Shown piece by piece: positions 22,607-34,902 of a DNA stretch of 64,000 nucleotides (its first letter is position 1; every line of letters starts with the position of its first letter). A program made the position numbers and the translations under genes. Location: positions 70,896,447 through 70,960,446 of the forward strand of contig NC_134835.1 of assembly GCF_004210375.1 (NCBI RefSeq), written 5' to 3'. The notes beneath the pieces are model-generated. The model ran no database searches. It was given only the letters and a program-made list of their open reading frames with translations, and was not told the DNA's origin. This DNA comes from Tachypleus tridentatus (Eukaryota; Arthropoda; Merostomata; Xiphosura; Limulidae).

Positions 22607-23475
22607 AAATAACAAACTAACTTGCAACATTGTAACAGCAACAGTGTAGTAATTATAACGCAAAAAGTTGAAAGCCGTTTTAAAAATATTTCTCTAAAGA
22701 TTTATAAGTGATCCGTCTTTATAAACACCCCTCTGCTCTCTGCCACCAATCCAGTATTCTGTCAATTGTACCATCCATCAATACTGTACTAAGTCACTTG
22801 TCGTGATACATCTTTTTAACGTCACTTCTGATAAAAACATCTTATCTTAATAAGATAGTTAGGCAAGAAAGAAAAACTAATCATAATTATCTCGAATGTT
22901 CCGGGTGTTTTATAAATTATCTCTGTCGCTAACAATAGGAGTTATAATGTTAAACACGTAATTTCTTAGGCCTTCTTGCTCATTTAAAAAAAAAATTAGC
23001 TTCTATTGGTGATCTTCCAGTGATTTAGAATATTTATAGATTCTAAGTATTTCTAAAGGGTAAAACAATGAAATCTACGCCACATCTGAAAATTTCCTTG
23101 CTATGTTAACGTATGTATAAATTTATTTTTTTACGCTAATAACACTGCCTTTGGGGATTATCGGAAAAGTGTACGCAAAATATCTTCTTGTACTTTTTTT
23201 TTCGCTTCATATCATTCGAAAATAGTTCCGATAATGACATCATAAGAAGTACACGATATTGATATCTATTAGAAATGTTACCTATGGTTTCCACAGTTTT
23301 ATATAATATAGAATTATTTAAAATTTATCATACCCACCATAAAATATATAGTCCGTAAGATGCATTTCTTGAGTATAACGTGATGTCATGACAACATTGG
23401 TATTTTAGTGGTAGATAAAATTGCACGAAACTCATGTGGTTGTTGCTTCTTAAAACCAGTGCACCTTAATTAAGG
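22607..23475. other. no gene seen
   Basis: AT-rich intergenic DNA without supportable features. Confidence 0.4.
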
Positions 23476-23483
23476 AAAATGTA

Positions 23484-23758
23484 GGCCCGGCATGGCCAGG
23501 TGAGTTAAGGCACTCGACTCGTAATCTGAGGGTCGCGGGTTCGAATTCCCGTTACACCAAACATGCCTTTTCAGCCGTGGCGACGTTATAATGTGACGGT
23601 CAATCCCACTATTCGTTGGTAAAAGAGTAGTCCAAGAGTTGGCGGTGGGATGACTAGCTGCCCTCCTTCTAGTCTTACACTGTCTAGTGCACGGCTAGTG
23701 CAGATAGCCCTTGAGTAGCTTTGCGTGAAATTCAAAAAACAAAAACAAACAAACAAGC
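23484..23758 (+). mobile_element. SINE-A copy 7 with target-site duplication
   Basis: The best-preserved plus-strand head, 'ggcccggcatggccaggtga', with B box 'gcgggttcgaattcccg'. The tail is rich in AAAC. 'aaaatgta' flanks it at 23476-23483 and 23759-23766. Confidence 0.93.
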
Positions 23759-24050
23759 AAAATGTAAAACCACTGTAAGGTATAAAGTATTCCTTTAAAA
23801 ATATCACATATATATGAAACATTAGTGTATGATTTCGCATAAAGGACATGAAAAATAAATTTGCAGAAAATATACTGTGTGAAGCCACATAATTCAAGAT
23901 AAATCTTGCAATACATGAAATTCATAGAGTATGATTCGTAATTGTGAATTAGTTACATGTGATAGCAACTAGAACAATTTAAGCTAACAAAAAAACGAAA
24001 GAAAAGAAAGAAAAACGAATTATGTGAAGCTTTTATATAAAATGTAATTA

Positions 24051-24125
24051 TAATCAGTTGTATGTTCTAAGCTGATAATCAGTTGTATGTTCTAAGCTGA
24101 TAATCAGTTGTATGTTCTAAGCTGA
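24051..24125 (+). repeat. 25-bp tandem repeat, three copies
   Basis: The unit 'taatcagttgtatgttctaa' plus 'gctga' repeats three times at 24051, 24076 and 24101, almost without change. It is a recent short expansion. Confidence 0.95.
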
Positions 24126-24960
24126 AAATCAATTAATAAATTTCCATCACCTATTTCTTTTATTATACTATAATTATGGCAAAAAAAATATTCTGGTTTG
24201 CAGGAATTTTCATCTCGGTAAAGTTTTTCATGCGAAAATAAACAAAATTTGCTCATTGTAGTGTTATTAAAATTCAAAGATTATTGTTTTCTTCTCTCAA
24301 AGGTAAAAGGTAAGAAAGGAAAGACTATGGAAATGTTTTCAAAGTTGGAATAAAGGTTAAGAAATGAAACTTGTAGCATTACTTCAGGTTCTGGTGTAAC
24401 ATTTTCAATTTTTTTTACTTTCAAAGGTCTTTGCTACTTTTATTTTAAATACGTCAAAAATTCTTTAATCATTCTGTCGTTTTGCATAATATGGATCGAT
24501 TTCACGCCAATATATTACATTTTGAACAGCTTTTATTGACAACATAACTCTATAGACTACTAATTTGATTACATTTTGTTATTTCAATTATGACAACTTA
24601 CAACTATGAGAGCAGTTAAATATTTAATAATAAACATGACAACCCTTTGGCATTTTAAAATAAGTTCAGTTAATCTTGAGAAATGTTTTACAGTGTAACA
24701 ATGAAAACAAATTGAAGGCAGTTTCACTAACTTTTTGATATAGTTTGATTAATTTCTAACTTAAAAAATAACTATTGACCTTGTTCTTTCTCTAGTCTTG
24801 GATTCTTAATTAAATCTCAAGCTTTTGTAATATATGCACCCACTCACGCAAATCATACATATATACATATCGACAACTTTATTGTATATAATCATACATT
24901 TTTAATAATGAAACAAAAGCTGAGTTATGTCATCAGATGCAAAATTTTTAGTTCTGCAAA
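24126..24960. other. no gene seen
   Basis: AT-rich intergenic DNA. Confidence 0.4.
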
Positions 24961-24973
24961 GTCAGTTCCTTGT

Positions 24974-25090
24974 ATTGTGTATTTTCTTATAGCAAAGCCA
25001 CATCGTGCTGTCTACTGAGCCCACCGCGGGGAATCGAACCGCTGATTGTAGCGTTGTAAATCCGTAGACCTACCGCTGTACTAGAGGGCG
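24974..25090 (-). mobile_element. SINE-B copy 4 with 11-bp target-site duplication
   Basis: Full-length copy. 'cagttccttgt' flanks it exactly at 24963-24973 and 25091-25101. B box complement 'gggaatcgaaccgctga'; head 'cctaccgctgtactagaggg'. Confidence 0.95.
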
Positions 25091-25101
25091 CAGTTCCTTG
25101 T

Positions 25102-25540
25102 CATATATTTGTATGAAGTAAAGAAAAGAAACAATCCTAGTTTTTCTCTTCCTGTAATAAAAGAGTATTTGTACAAACTCGTACAGGTTAACTGAACAAA
25201 CAATCAGCTGAGATATATTTTGATATTTTGCCTTTATTGCTTTGTTGGTTGCCCTTATATGTCTGAAATATTTAGATATTTATTGTATTTTGCGTATCCA
25301 ACAACTTTTTAATTTTTAATTTCAAAAAGTCGAGAAATGATTCTTGATTTATCGGTGATATTGAAATATATGTGCATATTAATCTGTGTAGAATGGACAA
25401 GGCCACCAGTAACACTAATGGAAGATTAAAGTAATTAGAGTAAGCCGATGATGAACCATGTAGATTATTTAATACAAAGAGAGACAGTAATTCCACTTAT
25501 TTGTTATCTACATGGAATGAGGAAATTATAATTATAATTG
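25102..25540. other. no gene seen
   Basis: Downstream side of the minus-strand Penelope relic. Part may belong to its 3' region, but no GIY-YIG domain was recognised. Confidence 0.35.
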
Positions 25541-25545
25541 TGAGT

Positions 25546-27560
25546 CTAAAAATCGGTAAATTCTTTTGGGTTAGGTAGTGAGATATTAATGCTACCTGAG
25601 TGTTTGAATACTGGTTTAACATCAATGCTCAACTTATTAAAATGTTTAGTAATTTCGTTATTACTTTCTGGTACGAAAGGGAATGAAACAAATTTGTTAT
25701 TTTTGGTGTTGTTGACAGGTGAAAGATTAGAGTTAACATAATTTTTCATTGTTTTTAAGTTTGATACAAGACCTATCTGTGATATTGTGGTTAAAACTTC
25801 CAGATAGTGCTATGTTCTTTAGACAGCTCAATTTAATGAGTAGGTCTTTGTAGGTGCAAAGTTTTATAGGACGATTTACGTAGGTGAAATAGGAGAGTAT
25901 TTTCTGTGATAGGTGGTGATTAGATCTCATGTGTGGTGGCATGGTGACGAAATGGGGTTTCCTGAATATACTGATGGTAACTTTATTATATTCTCTGTTT
26001 ACATTCACGTCTAAAAATGGGAGACAACTATTGGATTCTATTTCATATGTGAAAATTATGACATTGGGTCTTAATGAGTTTAAGAGTTCATTGAAATTGA
26101 GTAATGTCTCTTTCCCATGCCACCATACACTTAAGATATCATGTACGCGTTTTAATGAAATGTCAGGTTTCTTGATGTGTATGAATTTGTTTGCAACCAA
26201 GTCTTCTTCTAGAACGAGCACGTAAAGGTCAATAAACATAGAATAAACAGGAGGAACCCATCGCTATCCATAAGTTGTTTTTAAATCTGGCCTTCGTATG
26301 TAAAATAAGTGTTGTTCAAGGAATATTCTGTGAGGTTAATAAGATGATTTATTGCAGGATTGTATTCTACTCCTCTTAGATAGTGTAAGGTTCAACAGGT
26401 ATTGAGGTAAATACATATTTTACGTTGAAGAATACTAATATATCTTCTTGGCTTAGTTCGAAGTTTTGATTCTATTAAGATAATCTAGAGAGTTTTTGGT
26501 TTGGCTTGTTTTGAATTTCGCGCAAACCTACACAAGGGCTACCTACGCTAGCTGTCTCCAATTTAGCAATGTAAGACTAGAAGTTATTCAGCTAGTCATC
26601 ATCGCTCACCGCCAACTCTTGGGGTATTTTTAACCAACGAATAGTGAGATTGACCGTCACGTCATAACACCACCACGGGTAAAAGAGCAAGCATGTTTGG
26701 TGCGACAGGGATTAGAACCCGTGACCCTCAGTTTACGAGTCGAGCACTTTAACCACCCGGCCATGTCGAGCCCTTAATTAATAATTTACCAAGATTCCGT
26801 AACTATAAAACTATGCTAAATGCTATAGGTTTGTAAGAAATGTTATCTTCTTTAATTTTTGGAAGGGAGTAAAAACCGGAAGATAATAATATTTGAGAAT
26901 AAGGGAATTTGTTTCTTTAACAGTGAGAAAAGGCAACCTTTATTTAGTTTTTAAGGTTCGAAAGATTTTTGTTAGTGGACCACCTTTAAGTACAGTTTAA
27001 GATCCATCATTTAATAAGATGTTGTTACCTACTTTATAATATTGTTTATCTGCGACTGCAATGCAACAACCTTTGTCAGCTCTTGTTGTTAGATTTTAAT
27101 TCTGTTAGTGCATTGACCTCATTTCTCTTAAGGTTAAGTTTCGATATTTTACATTTATTTACTGTAAGTCTAGAGTGTATGTTAATTCTGATTTTTTTTC
27201 ACTGAGATTCAAAGTCAGTGTTAGAAACTGTAGTAACCATAATTTTTCGATAAATATACTTCTAACAAGAAAGTTTAAGCCTAATTTTAACACAGAAATC
27301 AATCTGATTATCAGTTAATAGTTCACTCAAGATATTTACAACTGAAGAAGGAAGATTAACAGATTGGACATTTTCATTTATTTTTTCTGGTACTTTATGG
27401 TTTCTAGACTCTTACGTTTTGGTTGGATTTTATTTTCTGCAATGTTGGTTTGTCTAAAGCAGCTGGCGCAGTCATGTCTATTCCAATTTTCAAGAGTGGA
27501 TTTATTGGCAAATTCTAGGTGTTTTTGGTAGAGTTGCACTTCTAACTTGAAAATGTTTCT
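25546..27560 (-). pseudogene. Penelope-like reverse transcriptase relic
   Basis: Penelope elements copy themselves with an RT that is often fused to a GIY-YIG endonuclease. Reading down from about 27560 there are pieces such as NPLLKIGIDMTAPAALDK, then KGCCIAVADKQYYK and RLPFLTVKETNSLILKYYYL (the region before the palm). SINE-A copy 8 interrupts it at 26499-26775. The relic resumes with DLYVLVLEEDLVANKF, a motif C region reading LKRVHDILSVW (expected YVDD), and CLPFLDVNVNREYNKVTISI followed by RSNHHLSQKIL. The open stretch 26239-25733 holds most of the palm end. The C-terminal endonuclease was not found. Frameshifts, stops and the SINE show that it is dead. Confidence 0.85.
26499..26775 (-). 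mobile_element. SINE-A copy 8, inside the Penelope relic
   Basis: Full-length copy with B box complement 'gggattagaacccgtgac' and head 'aaccacccggccatgtcgag'. It splits the Penelope RT between two recognisable blocks and is therefore younger than that element. Confidence 0.92.
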
Positions 27561-28450
27561 TCGTATGTTTTTTATGGTGGTTCTTATAATTACAAATTGG
27601 TTTTTAGGATCAAATTTTTAACTCGTTGAAATGTTGTAAAACACTTAATTTGAATAAAACTGAGGATGATTTTGAATGTTTTACAGCTCAGCAGGTATAT
27701 TAGATGCTCAAGGTTTTGTTGGTGTTTTATTCTTAGCTTAATAACCATATTGTTCCTTGGATCGTTGATAGCGTTGTTACTTAAGTGAGGAAACACATTA
27801 TGCAAATATAATAACGTACTACATATTAGTATATTCTACCATCAATAAAACATTTCCTTGTGCTTAGAAATTAAATCGTTGTTTGACTGCCTATTATTAT
27901 ATTAGCATAATGTGCTTCCTTACTCAAGTAATGTGTTAAATAGAGATTTTAACAATTTGAAACTCTACAATCCATTCATGAAACCTTTCTCCTTCTGTTG
28001 TGAAATACTTCATTAATTTTAAGGTCTATCAATTACATTTCTTCAACAAATATGAATGAATAGTTAACTGTAAAAAGGCGTTTGAGCAGCATTCACTTAA
28101 AAAATAACGTAATTTAAAGAATATCTTCAATAAGAGAAAGATGTAAAAAGAGGACCAAACTATACAGGAATTGTGAAACAATGAAATAGACGTAAAAATA
28201 AAAAAACGATACAATTGATAAACAGACAAACCATGCATAATAAGATCTTACAAGTTGCAAAGAAGTAAACGAGGAAACTGGCACTTTATACATTTTAATT
28301 ATAGAAGGTTTATCAAAGGTACTGAAAGCAAAACTGTGTGGCATTTTTTCGAGAAACAATACCAACAAAAACAACTAGAAAAAACAAAGTTTGAAAGGAA
28401 ATGTATTTTTTTCACATAAAACGAATAAAAGTGGATTTAGAGAGATGTTT
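27561..28450. other. no confident gene
   Basis: The minus-strand open frame 27805-27590 could be the far N-terminal end of the Penelope relic, but I see no diagnostic motif. The remainder is AT-rich without features. Confidence 0.3.
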
Positions 28451-28451
28451 T

Positions 28452-28565
28452 GTTCTTGATTAAGCCCCTAAGCTATATAATAAGCTGTCTGTGCTATTCC
28501 AACGCGGGTATCGAAACGGGGTTCTTGAGCTATAAGTCTTGAAATTTATTGCTATGCAATTTGAG
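28452..28565 (-). mobile_element. SINE-C copy 1, degraded
   Basis: B box complement 'gggtatcgaaacggggttct', followed by 'gagctataagtcttgaaatt' where the head should be. The tail begins 'ttaagcccctaagctata'. More diverged than the other two SINE-C copies. Confidence 0.7.
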
Positions 28566-29940
28566 GCTATAGAAAAATCTGTTAAGATCGTTTAAGAAGT
28601 TTAAGATATAAAACAAATAGAAATATATAAACAATTAACCATAGTGGTCATAGCATAGAAGCCTATTCTGTAACTTTGTACTTAACCTATGAGCAAATTC
28701 TATTAAATAATACATCATCCAGAAAAACTGAATTTATTTTGCTTTGCACCACCTTAATCTACTCAATATCACAACGTTTGAATATTTGTCGTCTCTCTTA
28801 CACTCATTAAGTAACATGATGTTCTGGAAATTCAGCTTTATGTCAGTTTCGTCCATTAAGTAACAAAATGTCTTGATAATTTTTCGTTATTCAGCTTTAT
28901 GTCACTTTCACATGTTCCACAACATGTTTCGAGAAGTATCTCTTACTCGATTTTGCATCATTAACCACTTTTTTCTGTTTTGTTCCATTTTCATCACTAC
29001 ACTAACACGACATCAAACGAACTTGTCCTGAAACTTTGTGTCTGTTTTTGAACAATTTCTCAGAATAACGCTCAGAGACTGTGGTAGAAAATTTTTGTTA
29101 TTCTGCTTATATAATTAAATATTTTGTTATCACTATATATACATATTTATTCAATTATCAGGAGTTTTTTAAGCATTATTTGATGTGATAAAAATAAACC
29201 CTTTAGCTATTTATTTACTTTAAAAATGAGTTTTAATAAGAAACACCATTAACGAAAAGTTATAAATATTATCATCTTTATAAATAATCTTTTACATCTT
29301 AATAAGTCATATTATACTTCACATAGTTCATAGTTAATAGATCGTTGTTCAGATTTTTAGGTTTCGACAAAGTTCGTTGTTACATACTCACATATCCTAC
29401 GAAACAAACAACATATTTATTCATAGAAGAATATCATTCTAAGATTTTTATAGCAATATGCTTATTACTGATCTGGCCATTTTTAAGATAATTTTTATTA
29501 AGGTCATTTAAAATATTTCTAGGAATTACAACAAAGAGTTCTGAGAAAATAAGCTACAGTTTGTTTACTTGTTAACAATTTCTAAATGAAAAACTTCAAG
29601 TAAAACAATAGTATATGTGAGGGAACTAACTATTTGTCAAATGATGTAAATTTGTATTTTTACGTGTTTTAATTTGAGCATAAATTTGTTATACTAATTT
29701 CTGTTTTTCTGTTAGGATCTAAGGACTTAGTCAAAATGTTATTGTAATGTTCTGTATTGATGTTATTGTCCATATGTATGAAGTAATTTTTGAGTACATA
29801 GCTGAGTGATAATTAGAAGGTAGCGCATTCTGAGCTGTATAACTTGTTTTGTATAAAAGGGTGTGATTTTGATATAATATTTTTCGTAAGAGATCAACAC
29901 TTTGTTCAGACATTTTCTCTGTACTTGGTAAAGAGTAATG
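28566..29940. other. no gene seen
   Basis: AT-rich. The last part may include the unrecognised 5' end of the downstream Tc1 element. The minus-strand frame 30054-29731 is not supported. Confidence 0.35.
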
Positions 29941-29944
29941 CATC

Positions 29945-31018
29945 GTCACGTACCAGAGGTTAGAGAGCGTCGAAATGTTCGACTGCTCATAAATAGTATG
30001 AAGCAAACGGTCATTTCCAGAAGAGTATGGCAACCCAGAATTCTGAAATGTCATCTGACTACACGAAACGTTGTTCCGGGAAAGTGTACTGGTAGACGCT
30101 GAAACACCACTGCTAGAGATTACTAGGTTTTGATCAGGTTAACACGCCAAAGTTGAAAAACTCTTGCAATACCTTACGTCACGAATGCCATGAACACCTT
30201 TATCTCAGGGTATCCAGAAAAACAGTGAATAGGAGACTGACTAAACAAGATTACTTTACAAGAAGGTCTATCTAAAAACTGATATTAACCAGAGTTCACC
30301 AGCGACAATGTGTTACATGAGCAAGACTGTAATTCAACTCACAGATAGGAGTGTGTGTGTTTTTCTTATAGCAAGGCCCATTTGAGCTATTTGCTGAGTC
30401 CATTGAGGGGAATTAAACCTCTGATTTTAGCGTTGTAAATTCATAGACTTATTTCCAACGGGGGACTACATATAGGACACTGGCAACATGTACCTTTTCG
30501 GATGAGTCATCTTTCTGGCATGTTAAAGCTGATGGTAGAGCTCGTGTTCGTCATTTGCCTGGAGAATAGATGAAGAAAGACTGTCTTTCCCATAGGGAAC
30601 ACACAGAAGTTGGTGTAGTACATGTTTCAGCAGCTATTAATCAGGGTGCAAAAAAACTGCTCTTTATGTCCTCCAGGAAAATGTCAATGACTCCTTCTAC
30701 ATCATGTGGAGAGGATATTTCTGCCATATTTTAGAGCAAGGCTTAGCAACAACTTTGTATTCTAGGATGGCAATGCCATTGCTCATAATGTGCGTATTGT
30801 GTAGGATTATTTCGACTAGGAAGACATTACAAAATTGCCATGAATTAATACAAGGTTACTGCTGCAATTTATAATAATCTGGCATTATATTTTGTCATTA
30901 TATATGTTTTGGTAACTGGTTTTTGCTGTGATAGGTGAAATACTAAACTACATATCTTTCTAAGCATGTCTGATAAAATTGTTTGCTTTTCTGACATATC
31001 GTTCATGATGTTCAAAGA
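29945..31018 (+). pseudogene. Tc1-like transposase relic, family X copy 2
   Basis: This is the sister copy of 12180-10975. Pieces in shifting plus-strand frames include VLIRLTRQ, CTFSDESSFWHVKADGRARV (first catalytic Asp) and FVFQDGNAIAHNVRIVQDYF (second Asp preserved here). The third catalytic region is not visible; the coding relic stops near 30850. SINE-B copy 5 (30350-30466) interrupts it. The 3' non-coding tail, ending near 'cgttcatgatgttc' at about 31018, aligns by eye with 'gacatcatgaatgattta' near 10978. No terminal repeats or target duplication were identified. Confidence 0.8.
30350..30466 (-). mobile_element. SINE-B copy 5, inside a Tc1 relic
   Basis: A (TG)n end, then 'cttatagcaaggcccatttg', B box complement 'gggaattaaacctctga' (mutated) and a head ending 'ccaacgggggac'. 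It splits the Tc1 family X copy 2 coding relic. Confidence 0.88.
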
Positions 31019-31131
31019 ACCTGTTTTATTATACAAATCACATATGTAGATGTTTAATTTAACATGCAGTTGATAGTGCTAAGTATACTTGTATTCCATC
31101 TTAATAATAATGATTTTATTTATAAGAAAAC

Positions 31132-31488
31132 GAGGGGTTCGATTCCCTTCAGTGGACTCCACATATAGCCCAATTTGGCTTTGCTATATTGTTTGTTTTG
31201 GAATTTCGCACAAAGCTACTCAAGGGCTATCTGTGCTAGCCGTCCCTAATTTAGCAGTGTAAGACTAGAGGGAAGGCAGCTAGTCATCACCACCCACCGC
31301 CAACTCTTGGGCTACTCTTTTACCAACGAATAGTGGGATTGACCGTAAATTATAACGCCCCCACGGCTGGGAGGGCGAGCATGTTTGGCGCGACGCGGAT
31401 GCGAATCCGCGACCCTCATATTACGAGTCGCACGCCTTAACGCGCTTGGCCATGCCGGGCCCCAGGCTTTGCTATAAGAAAAACACAC
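31132..31488 (+). mobile_element. SINE-B copy 6, split by SINE-A copy 9
   Basis: The 5' part begins at the B box, 'gaggggttcgattccc', so the A box half is missing. The copy runs to 'ggctttgctata' at 31177-31188, is interrupted by SINE-A copy 9, and resumes at 31465 with the duplicated 'ggctttgctata' and then 'agaaaaacacacat'. Confidence 0.92.
31189..31464 (-). mobile_element. SINE-A copy 9, nested in SINE-B, 12-bp duplication
   Basis: Full-length copy with head 'ttggccatgccgggcc'. Its target-site duplication is 'ggctttgctata' at 31177-31188 and 31465-31476, which is also part of the host SINE-B tail. Confidence 0.95.
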
Positions 31489-31925
31489 ATTGTGAGAAAA
31501 TATTTAAACATTTTCGTGAAAAATGGTTTGATGAACAGCTGGAAACGAAACCCAATAATTAATTAATTACTCAACTAATAACATTAACTTAGGTATTCTC
31601 TTCGTAAAATGAACTTAAACATCCAATAATGCTCCATTTACCTTTCAACATTACAAGCAGAAATGAATCCTTGGACTTCGAACGTGTACAACAAGATAGG
31701 AATGTGTTCGTGTAAAAAGTTACAATAATTCATACACCTGTAGTTTTGTTCCTTACAGTTCTTTTGCGAATACATAATGTTGTATCTTTAATATAACCCT
31801 GTTTCGTGTTATTTATGATAATATTTAATGTATATATGCATAATGATATTAAACACTAGCCTTCAGAACGATATTTGTTAGGCTTCTAATTAAAATGATG
31901 TATGTGCATAAGCTTGAAACTCAGA
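31489..31925. other. no gene seen
   Basis: AT-rich intergenic DNA. Confidence 0.4.
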
Positions 31926-31927
31926 AC

Positions 31928-32383
31928 CTAGGGCGTAGATCCTGGGGGAATGGAGGGTATACATCCCCCCTTCATTTTAGGTGGGGGGTATGGTGCATAC
32001 AATCATCCCCCCTACAGTTTGGTCTGTTGAATTGTTTTATTGCATCACAGGCCTACAAATTGTGTGTTTGTTCTTGTGATTCTCATGTTCTTACCAATTG
32101 AATTATATAATTAGGCCTAGATGTAGGCTTTTTCAGTAGCTGAAATGTACATCTTTAACGTAGGCGTGCTTCTAAGCTTTTCGACCTAAGTTATAGTTCG
32201 TAACTTCGTAAGTATCGGTCAGTAGGTCTAAGTATACATCCATGTATCGTGGCAACAAAATTACTCTGTGACTGCATGTCTACAGCTTTCAGGTTCAGAG
32301 ATTACCAATTTGCAAATTGAACAGTCCATAAGTGGTTGCAAAAATCATCCACCCTCATCGGGTGTAAAACATCTACGCCCCTG
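31928..32383. mobile_element. unclassified non-autonomous element with short TIRs
   Basis: Ends read 'ctagggcgtagat' at left and, as reverse complement, 'caggggcgtagat' at right. The terminal part is G-rich ('cctgggggaatggagggta' and 'gggtgtatg'-like). About 456 bp lie between them without a coding motif. CAGGGGCG-type ends occur in hAT-like elements, but the flanking eight bases do not match, so the superfamily is open. Confidence 0.5.
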
Positions 32384-33505
32384 CGAGTCAAAAGAGGTAG
32401 GAGTTGTAATATTTGCAATTTTTTGCTAGGATTAATGGAAAAAGGAAACATTCAATAGAGTATGTGACTGTCAGTTGCAAAATATGAATACAAGTCTATA
32501 AATCAGCAAGGTACAATCACAAATCTCTGATCTTACTCAAGGAATTTCAACGTCTGACGCCAAGTGGTATTGATTTTAATGATTCATCCTTGTTATACTT
32601 AGGGTGATTGATGTCTTATTTAGTATCTAGAACGGTTGCACTTTGTTTTGTTATATTATAAAGCAAACAATTGAAACATAACTCCGTATATTTTAAACAT
32701 TCGGTTTTTCAGAACATGATGTGTAATTTTATATGAAGCTATGAAAGTTAAAACTTACACCTTTACGTTCAAGTCTGAAAAACTTAATTTGTTAGATTGC
32801 CAATGCTGTTAAATACCGTATAAAATATTACCAAGATGTTTCCTCGAAACAATTATTTATGATTCATAGATTTTATTTTTGCAGACATAATTGTACATTT
32901 TAAACTCAGAGAAAGTAATTGTATGATCCAATAAATTCATGACTTAAAACTTTTAAATAAAGTTTGTTTTATACTTGATAGATGCGTATTTCCTACGTCT
33001 TGTGGACAATGAAATGGTTGAAATTTTTTTGATTGAATGCTGTGTAGGATATTGATGAATTGTAACGTAAAACTAGCGACAAAAACCGAATAAATTTCAT
33101 TCAAATATCGGCTTTTGTCTATTCTGATAAATTCTTCAATGTGATTTGTTTTCGAATATGTTTCTTCGGCCCAATTCTGCAAACATTTTTCAAGTGACAA
33201 AGCTTGACTATGCAAGAAAAAATAATAAAAATTTACTTCTTCTTTACAGCTCTGTAGTTCTTCGTAGATATAAAAATTTTTTTGTAAGATTAAAAATACA
33301 AAGAGTGTTTCTTTAGGACGGTTTGCCTTACTTTAGTAGATACTTTACTTACGTGAAATTGTTTGATGCTAGTTTGTTAAAATAATATTTCTACCTGAAC
33401 GACATCTTATACGACATAATAGATGAGTGACCAGGGCAGAGTGTCCAAGGTTCAAAAGGAACCTTTCTCTATTTTGAACTACTGACCTCAGAGAGAACAA
33501 CGAAA
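32384..33505. other. no gene seen
   Basis: The minus-strand open frame 33215-32937 (92 codons) has no recognisable domain. Confidence 0.35.
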
Positions 33506-33511
33506 TATATC

Positions 33512-33640
33512 ATCCCGCTTGGACAGCGGTAAGTCTATGGATTTACAATGCTAAAATCTGTGGTTCGATTCCCCTCTGTGGACACAGCAGATATCCCAAT
33601 GTGGCTTAGCTATAATAAAACATCCATCCACACAAACAAA
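33512..33640 (+). mobile_element. SINE-B copy 7
   Basis: Head 'ttggacagcggtaagtctat', B box 'gtggttcgattcccctctg', tail 'gatatcccaatgtggcttag', and an AAAC/CA-rich end. Confidence 0.9.
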
Positions 33641-34780
33641 CAACAAAATATTGGGAGTATACTGTTCAAAATAGTTACAAAACATTGTGGGCTTAGCGTG
33701 AGAAGTGTGCTTAATAATTTTGTAGAAAGAACAAGTTAGTAATTTCTTTGTTACAGTATGTAAATCTTTCTTTTTCTTTTCATCTAAAAACAAAAGTAAA
33801 ACCTGCAACTAGGTTTACAACTTACAGTTGAAAAAAGTAGCTATATTAAAGACAAACTGCGTGTTTGATTAAACATGAAATTAGTTTAATATGGGGAAAC
33901 GTAAAGAAAAAAGAGAGATATTACAATAACAAAACATCGTTTTAAAATCATATTGTTTACCGTTACCTAAGATGACCATAGAATTAAAGTTAATTTATTA
34001 TCCAGCCACGGATATGTATCCTATACGAAACTATCAATTTATTGTTGTCATGGTGACTTGTGCATGAATTGAAAATGTAACAGTAAAGCAATAGTTGTAC
34101 CAAAGTAACAGAATACTGATATAAGTCGAATAAAAATCAATATTTCCTCTCCTATATGCAGGTAAATTAGCGTTCAATCTGTTCTGACGTACTTACAGCT
34201 TTCTGGATTGTTTTTCATATTTTACGCTGAATGAACCAAGGATATCGAATATGACAAGACTGTTTGTTCATGTTTCATTTCACTTACGCTTGTTGAAATT
34301 TTATCTCAAGAGTTTTTGTCCATAGTTTGATTATAAACTGTTTTCTTCTTATTCATTTAATAAAGCACTGTTTCGCCGTTTTATGTATTTCACTCATGAT
34401 CGATTAAAAACATTATCTTTCTGTTTATAAACACACGTTTTGAATTGAAACACTAACAAAACCTGAAAACAAAACGCTATTATTATACACAAGGATGTTC
34501 AAATAGGATTTACTAGGGCTATTAGCATAAAATAAGTATAGAATAAATAACTCGAGAGTTATAAAGCACCTTCACATTTACTGTGAAGTTGCCCACTTGA
34601 AGCTAAGTTCAGATATATACTACATGAATGTGTTGTTTCAGGATTTATATGTGCTTTTATTGTATTTCACTAAAGTATTTTATTCGTATGTTGAAAAATA
34701 AGGATTGTGCTAAATCATCATCCACTCCAAAGAAATATTTTTGGAAAAACAAATAAACCGATTTTACGCTGAAAGTTAAT
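33641..34780. other. no gene seen
   Basis: AT-rich intergenic DNA with no supportable feature. Confidence 0.4.
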
Positions 34781-34781
34781 C

Positions 34782-34902
34782 TTTGTTATTAAGCACAGAG
34801 CTACACCAAAGACTATCTATGCTCCACCCATCACAGGTATCGAAACCCGGTTTCTAGGGTTATAAGTCTACAGACGTACCGCTGTGCCATTAGGGGGCTA
34901 CG
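34782..34902 (-). mobile_element. SINE-C copy 2
   Basis: Tail complement 'aagcacagagctacaccaaa', B box complement 'ggtatcgaaacccggttt' and head complement 'cgtaccgctgtgccattagg'. Best-preserved member of family C here. Confidence 0.85.

Noticed and set aside
25929..26225. Plus-strand 98-codon open frame
   Set aside because: Antisense shadow of the minus-strand Penelope RT relic.
32937..33215. 92-codon minus-strand open frame as a host exon
   Set aside because: No recognisable domain and no convincing splice context; kept as unassigned.
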